From NCBI GenBank assembly GCA_963750015.1, contig CAVVPU010000012.1:1-64000 (forward strand): a stretch of DNA of 64,000 nt, read 5' to 3'. A program made the position numbers and the translations under genes. Source of the stretch: CAVVNC01 sp963750015. Lineage in GTDB: Bacteria; Desulfobacterota; Syntrophorhabdia; Syntrophorhabdales; WCHB1-27. This document shows, one piece after another, positions 61,005 through 64,000 of the stretch. Under the pieces are notes generated by a model that had not been told where the DNA came from, made no database searches, and saw only the letters and a program-made list of their open reading frames with translations. Positions within the stretch are counted from its first letter, which is position 1. Every line of letters begins with the position of its first letter.

Positions 61005-62896
61005 GACCAGAACCAAAGTCTCAACCAGTTTCGCAACTTGAGTGTCCAGATCGATATCAGCCTTCGCCGTTCTATTGATATCTTCCCTACACCCTCCATG
61101 CCGGGTCTGAGGGCGCCGGTGGTCTCGTCAAGGCTTGCCTCAACACGAAAACTATTCTTTCCTTCCTGCACGGCTGAGATGGGTGTGACCTTCCGCACAA
61201 CGAAGCCAAAGGTATCCGGAAGGGATGAAAGCACAAGGACGCCTTTTTGACCCACGCGTACTTGCGCTATTTCGGCTTCGTTCACCTGAAGTATGAGACG
61301 ATAGCCCGTGAGGGGCGCTATTTCGAAGAGGACATCCCCCTGCTCCACCGCCGAACCGAGTTTCTGGCTGAGGTCGCCCGTGAGAATAAGACCATCGAAT
61401 GGAGCCCGTATGGTCGATCGCTGCAGCTTGATTTCATTGAGATCGAGCTGGGCGATAATCTGATCGAGCTGGGCTTTGATGACATTTGCCTTGGCCCAAT
61501 CGTGGAGAGCCACCGCCTCCTGGTGCTGGCGCAGGTATTGGCTTTCCTGACCGGCCAGGTCCGTCTTCTGGAGACGCAGGTCACGCTCGTCGAGGACACA
61601 CAAGACATTCCCTTCATGCACCGTGTCCCCATGGCGCACCATCGCCTCTCTGATGTACCCTTTGAAAGGTGATGCGATGGTGCGGCGCACCGAGCCTTCG
61701 AGGGTCGCATTCGCGGTAATCCTGTATTCTCCGGAGGCAAAGCTGAAGAAAATAGCGGCTGCGCATAAAAGGATGAGGGCAAGCTTCACCCCAGTATGCC
61801 CCGGCCCAAGGAACCGTTTGAACTGACGCTGGGCAGAGGCATAGCCCTGCTTGACAACAGAGAGATTCTGGACCCTTTTCCCCTCGAGAGCCGGGGCAGC
61901 AAGGGCGAAAATACTCTTGCACGCGTTTACGTCGTCCGCGCTGAAGGTCCCTTCTCCGTTTCTCTCCAGGGTGAGGGCGCCAAAGTAGCGCTCATTGCCA
62001 TAGAGAGGCACGGTGAGGATCGCCGACACGCCATACTGGCGAGCAAATTCCTCGTGGTTGCGGACAATGAGGAGCTGACCGCCGGAGGGCGGAGGAAATA
62101 TAACCTCGCAGCCCTGAAGAATGGCTTCGTCCATGACAGCAGACAGAGAGCGTATGAAGGCGGTCCGTTTGTCGAAGAGGGCGCTGTGAGATATAGCCTG
62201 GATCCGGACACTGTGCTGCTTGACGAAGCCGAGGCTCACCCTGTCACAGTTAAGGCGCGCGGCAATGCCCGTGACAAAGGTCATGCAGGCTTCATCGAAT
62301 TTTTCCTTTGAAAGGACGCCGGCCAGGGCATCGATGGCAAACCGAAGGCGGGATATGACTTCGTCGTCATCCCGGGTCCGCCGCCTTTGAAAAAACAGCT
62401 CCAAGAGAGGAACGCCCCATTGAAGATGGGCCATGACAGCCCTCAACTCGCCTTCCGACCGCACCCCAACCTCGAGTGCCGCCACCCCGTGAAGCTCATT
62501 ACCGAAAATCAGAGGGCAGGCTATCCCATATCTTCGAACGGGTTCCTTTGTGCCCTGATCGACCTGACCGATATCAGGCAACTCGGTCAGGAGAGGACGC
62601 CCCTCCTGGAGGGCCCTCTCCGACACCTCGGCGAGGCGTTCGCCGTCAGAATCGGAGTCAGCCGACCAGAAGGCAATCGGGCTGAAGCCGTCACCTGAAC
62701 CCTCCCTCATGACCAGAACTGCCTGAAGAGTGGAGGGAATCAGGGATGATTGAAGGGTGAGCCAGCTTCTCGCGTATTCCTCGAAACTCTCTGCTCCGGC
62801 CAGGTCGGCCCACAAGGCAAAACCTGCCTGTTCGCCACTCCCTGCTTCGATCCGCTCTTCACCCACCGTTATATCTCCGCAAGTGGAGGGGCCCAC
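60992..62896 (-). CDS. GAF-domain HlyD-family adaptor
   Basis: This 634-residue protein has two GAF-like regions at about 30-170 and 185-345 (KFDEACMTFVTGIAARLNCDRVSLG, SAILTVPLYGNERYFGALTLE, FSADDVNACKSIFALAAPAL). A TM segment lies at about 365-390 (VKLALILLCAAAIFFSFASG). A periplasmic HlyD region follows (IASPFKGYIREAMVRHGDTVHEGNVLCVLDE, then a coiled hairpin and APFDGLILTGDL). A GAF sensor placed on the cytoplasmic side of an export adaptor is uncommon; it could gate export with a small ligand. GTG 62896 is the only start that keeps the first GAF whole. Confidence 0.8.
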   Translation of the reverse strand: MGPSTCGDITVGEERIEAGSGEQAGFALWADLAGAESFEEYARSWLTLQSSLIPSTLQAVLVMREGSGDGFSPIAFWSADSDSDGERLAEVSERALQEGRPLLTELPDIGQVDQGTKEPVRRYGIACPLIFGNELHGVAALEVGVRSEGELRAVMAHLQWGVPLLELFFQRRRTRDDDEVISRLRFAIDALAGVLSKEKFDEACMTFVTGIAARLNCDRVSLGFVKQHSVRIQAISHSALFDKRTAFIRSLSAVMDEAILQGCEVIFPPPSGGQLLIVRNHEEFARQYGVSAILTVPLYGNERYFGALTLERNGEGTFSADDVNACKSIFALAAPALEGKRVQNLSVVKQGYASAQRQFKRFLGPGHTGVKLALILLCAAAIFFSFASGEYRITANATLEGSVRRTIASPFKGYIREAMVRHGDTVHEGNVLCVLDERDLRLQKTDLAGQESQYLRQHQEAVALHDWAKANVIKAQLDQIIAQLDLNEIKLQRSTIRAPFDGLILTGDLSQKLGSAVEQGDVLFEIAPLTGYRLILQVNEAEIAQVRVGQKGVLVLSSLPDTFGFVVRKVTPISAVQEGKNSFRVEASLDETTGALRPGMEGVGKISIERRRLISIWTLKLRNWLRLWFWSWRP

Positions 62897-62959
62897 GATA
62901 GACTGCCCATCTTCGTACTTCCATTTACTGCTGCTCTAATAAATTGGATTGCCGGCTTC

Positions 62960-63292
62960 CTACCTCGCGCCCCCTACTTCGAGATCGAGTTTGCCGAACC
63001 GCGCTTCATAGTCGGCAACGATCCTGGAAAGGAGAAGGGATAGACGTTTTGCGGCATAAGCATTGAGGATTACGCGGTCTGTCAACTGGACCACCAGCTC
63101 ATTCTGACCCGTCTGCCACGTCTGGTTGGTGCCGAAAAGGATCGTCACCTCTTCCCGTGTACTCGACACGTTGCACACGTTTGCATAAGACGTCTTCAGG
63201 TTCGAATCGTTCCACCGTATTTTCAGGGTGCCATCCTGTTTTGGGGCATCTTGTTTCGTCGCGGTATCTTCCTCTTTGACTTCTTTTGCCAT
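62960..63292 (-). CDS. DUF3467-family protein
   Basis: This 110-residue cytoplasmic protein has a charged N-terminus (KEVKEEDTATKQDAPKQDG) and a DUF3467 core: LKTSYANVCNVSSTREEVTILFG, ELVVQLTDRVILNAYAAKRLSLLLSRIVADYEARFG. DUF3467 has no known function. The same domain begins the fused protein at 52048. GTAGGAGGAGAAAG gives a strong start at ATG 63292. It stops 64 bp before the GAF-HlyD gene. Confidence 0.85.
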   Translation of the reverse strand: MAKEVKEEDTATKQDAPKQDGTLKIRWNDSNLKTSYANVCNVSSTREEVTILFGTNQTWQTGQNELVVQLTDRVILNAYAAKRLSLLLSRIVADYEARFGKLDLEVGGAR

Positions 63293-63484
63293 TCTTTCTC
63301 CTCCTACGGCTATTATTTGGACAGCTTGGCCCGCTCGGGTTCAGAGTACCTCCCCACCAGTGAAAGGAAGAGGCCTTGATTACGCATTATTCTACCCTCG
63401 GGCTATTCTATCCTATATGTCTTTTCGGACGCAATCTATTTAGCTAAAGCTAAAGGTCTAGACCCCTCATAGCGGGGCGCTCTT

Positions 63485-64000
63485 CTATTCGCGAAGCCCT
63501 GTCTTGCGGCCCTCTCGCTTTCCCACTTCTCCGCCGAACCACGGCAGGAAACGGCGTCTTCTTTGCTCTTCCTTCAGTTTGGCGAAACCTTCCCGGTTGA
63601 GCCGGGCCTCCTTACCCGCACTCGAAACAGCGGCTACGCCAAAGGCCATAAAACCCTCCTCAGTCTCAGCCGACAGTCTTTCATCAGTCTTGAGCCCGGC
63701 TAACCGGCCCTTCGGAACGATCAGGTGGTCCTTCTGATCGTTCCCTTGTACGGGTTGATTCGGTTGGCCCTGGGCACCTGACGGGGATACGGCTTGCCCT
63801 CCCTGCTTCTGCTGCGGCTGGGTGCCGGAGGCAGGTAAGTTCGATTGTTGGTCCTGGGGCTGTTGAGGTTGTTGCTGATCGGTCCCTTCCGAAGGCTGCC
63901 CTTGTGATTGCGGTGTAAAGAGCGATTCATTCAAATGGGCTGCCTGGGTGGCAAGGGCGCCCTGATGGGTCGACTCCTGCTGTTGCTCCTGCTGAAGATC
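63485..64000 (-). CDS. Gln-rich protein, 5' end outside the window
   Basis: At least 171 residues, open to the window edge. The visible N-terminal part is low-complexity Gln/Pro/Ser (DLQQEQQQESTHQG, TDQQQPQQPQDQQSN, GAQGQPNQPVQG). The C-terminal 70 residues are mixed (DHLIVPKGRLAGLKTDERLSAETEEGF, then a basic end EEQRRRRFLPWFGG). No family is recognised. Being the first gene of the export arm, it could be a substrate, an assembly factor or a tail-end structural part. The product is partial. Confidence 0.6.
   Translation of the reverse strand, partial: DLQQEQQQESTHQGALATQAAHLNESLFTPQSQGQPSEGTDQQQPQQPQDQQSNLPASGTQPQQKQGGQAVSPSGAQGQPNQPVQGNDQKDHLIVPKGRLAGLKTDERLSAETEEGFMAFGVAAVSSAGKEARLNREGFAKLKEEQRRRRFLPWFGGEVGKREGRKTGLRE

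Overview
The window looks like a chromosomal stretch of a Gram-negative, moderately GC-rich deltaproteobacterial anaerobe, possibly a syntroph of the Syntrophorhabdus kind. This is inferred from gene content: an exosortase/PEP-CTERM-type envelope system, c-di-GMP-type riboswitches, a 4-hydroxybutyryl-CoA dehydratase-like [4Fe-4S] flavoprotein beside an ADP-forming acyl-CoA ligase, and a ferredoxin-nitroreductase. No rRNA, tRNA or CRISPR array was recognised.

Layout. 1-920 is the end of an IS21-type insertion sequence with a frameshifted istA. 1022-2971 holds a helical protein and a CCA-adding-type nucleotidyltransferase. 3153-7571 (+) is an exopolysaccharide export and chain-length operon (Wza-like, outer-membrane barrel, Wzz-like, BY-kinase), closed by a 20-bp perfect hairpin. 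7721-44291 is almost entirely minus strand and is one large surface-polysaccharide region: a PrsT-like TPR lipoprotein, a WecA-like initiating transferase, an exosortase-EpsI fusion, Alg13/Alg14-like transferase halves, glycosyltransferases, acetyl- and acyltransferases, a broken O-antigen polymerase/ligase, a flippase, a deacetylase fusion, a parallel beta-helix protein, and GDP-mannose, perosamine, fucose, UDP-glucuronate and UDP-galactose sugar genes. 44792-46699 encodes two secreted proteins with VPLPA-type sorting tails, the likely substrates of the exosortase, each with a strong promoter; one has a GEMM-like riboswitch in its leader. 46989-51935 is a CoA/iron-sulfur metabolic island.

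52048-64000 is the most unusual part. It has two convergent arms that meet 5 bp apart. The plus arm has a DUF3467-like protein with a novel C-terminal domain, a radical SAM enzyme, a possible ABBA-type prenyltransferase and an O-methyltransferase. The minus arm has a Gln-rich protein, a stand-alone DUF3467 protein, a GAF-HlyD protein, a PqqD-M50-HlyD fusion, a truncated SecA paralog and a further HlyD adaptor. A DUF3467-like domain in both arms links them. I infer an undescribed system that modifies and exports a peptide or protein.

A second unusual pattern is a set of 7-bp repeat arrays (AATCGCG, AATCCAA and relatives). They flank two four-helix-bundle (S23/IVS-type) genes that sit exactly between neighbouring stop and start codons. 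The same heptamers also occur in frame inside the exosortase gene, where they encode a linker.
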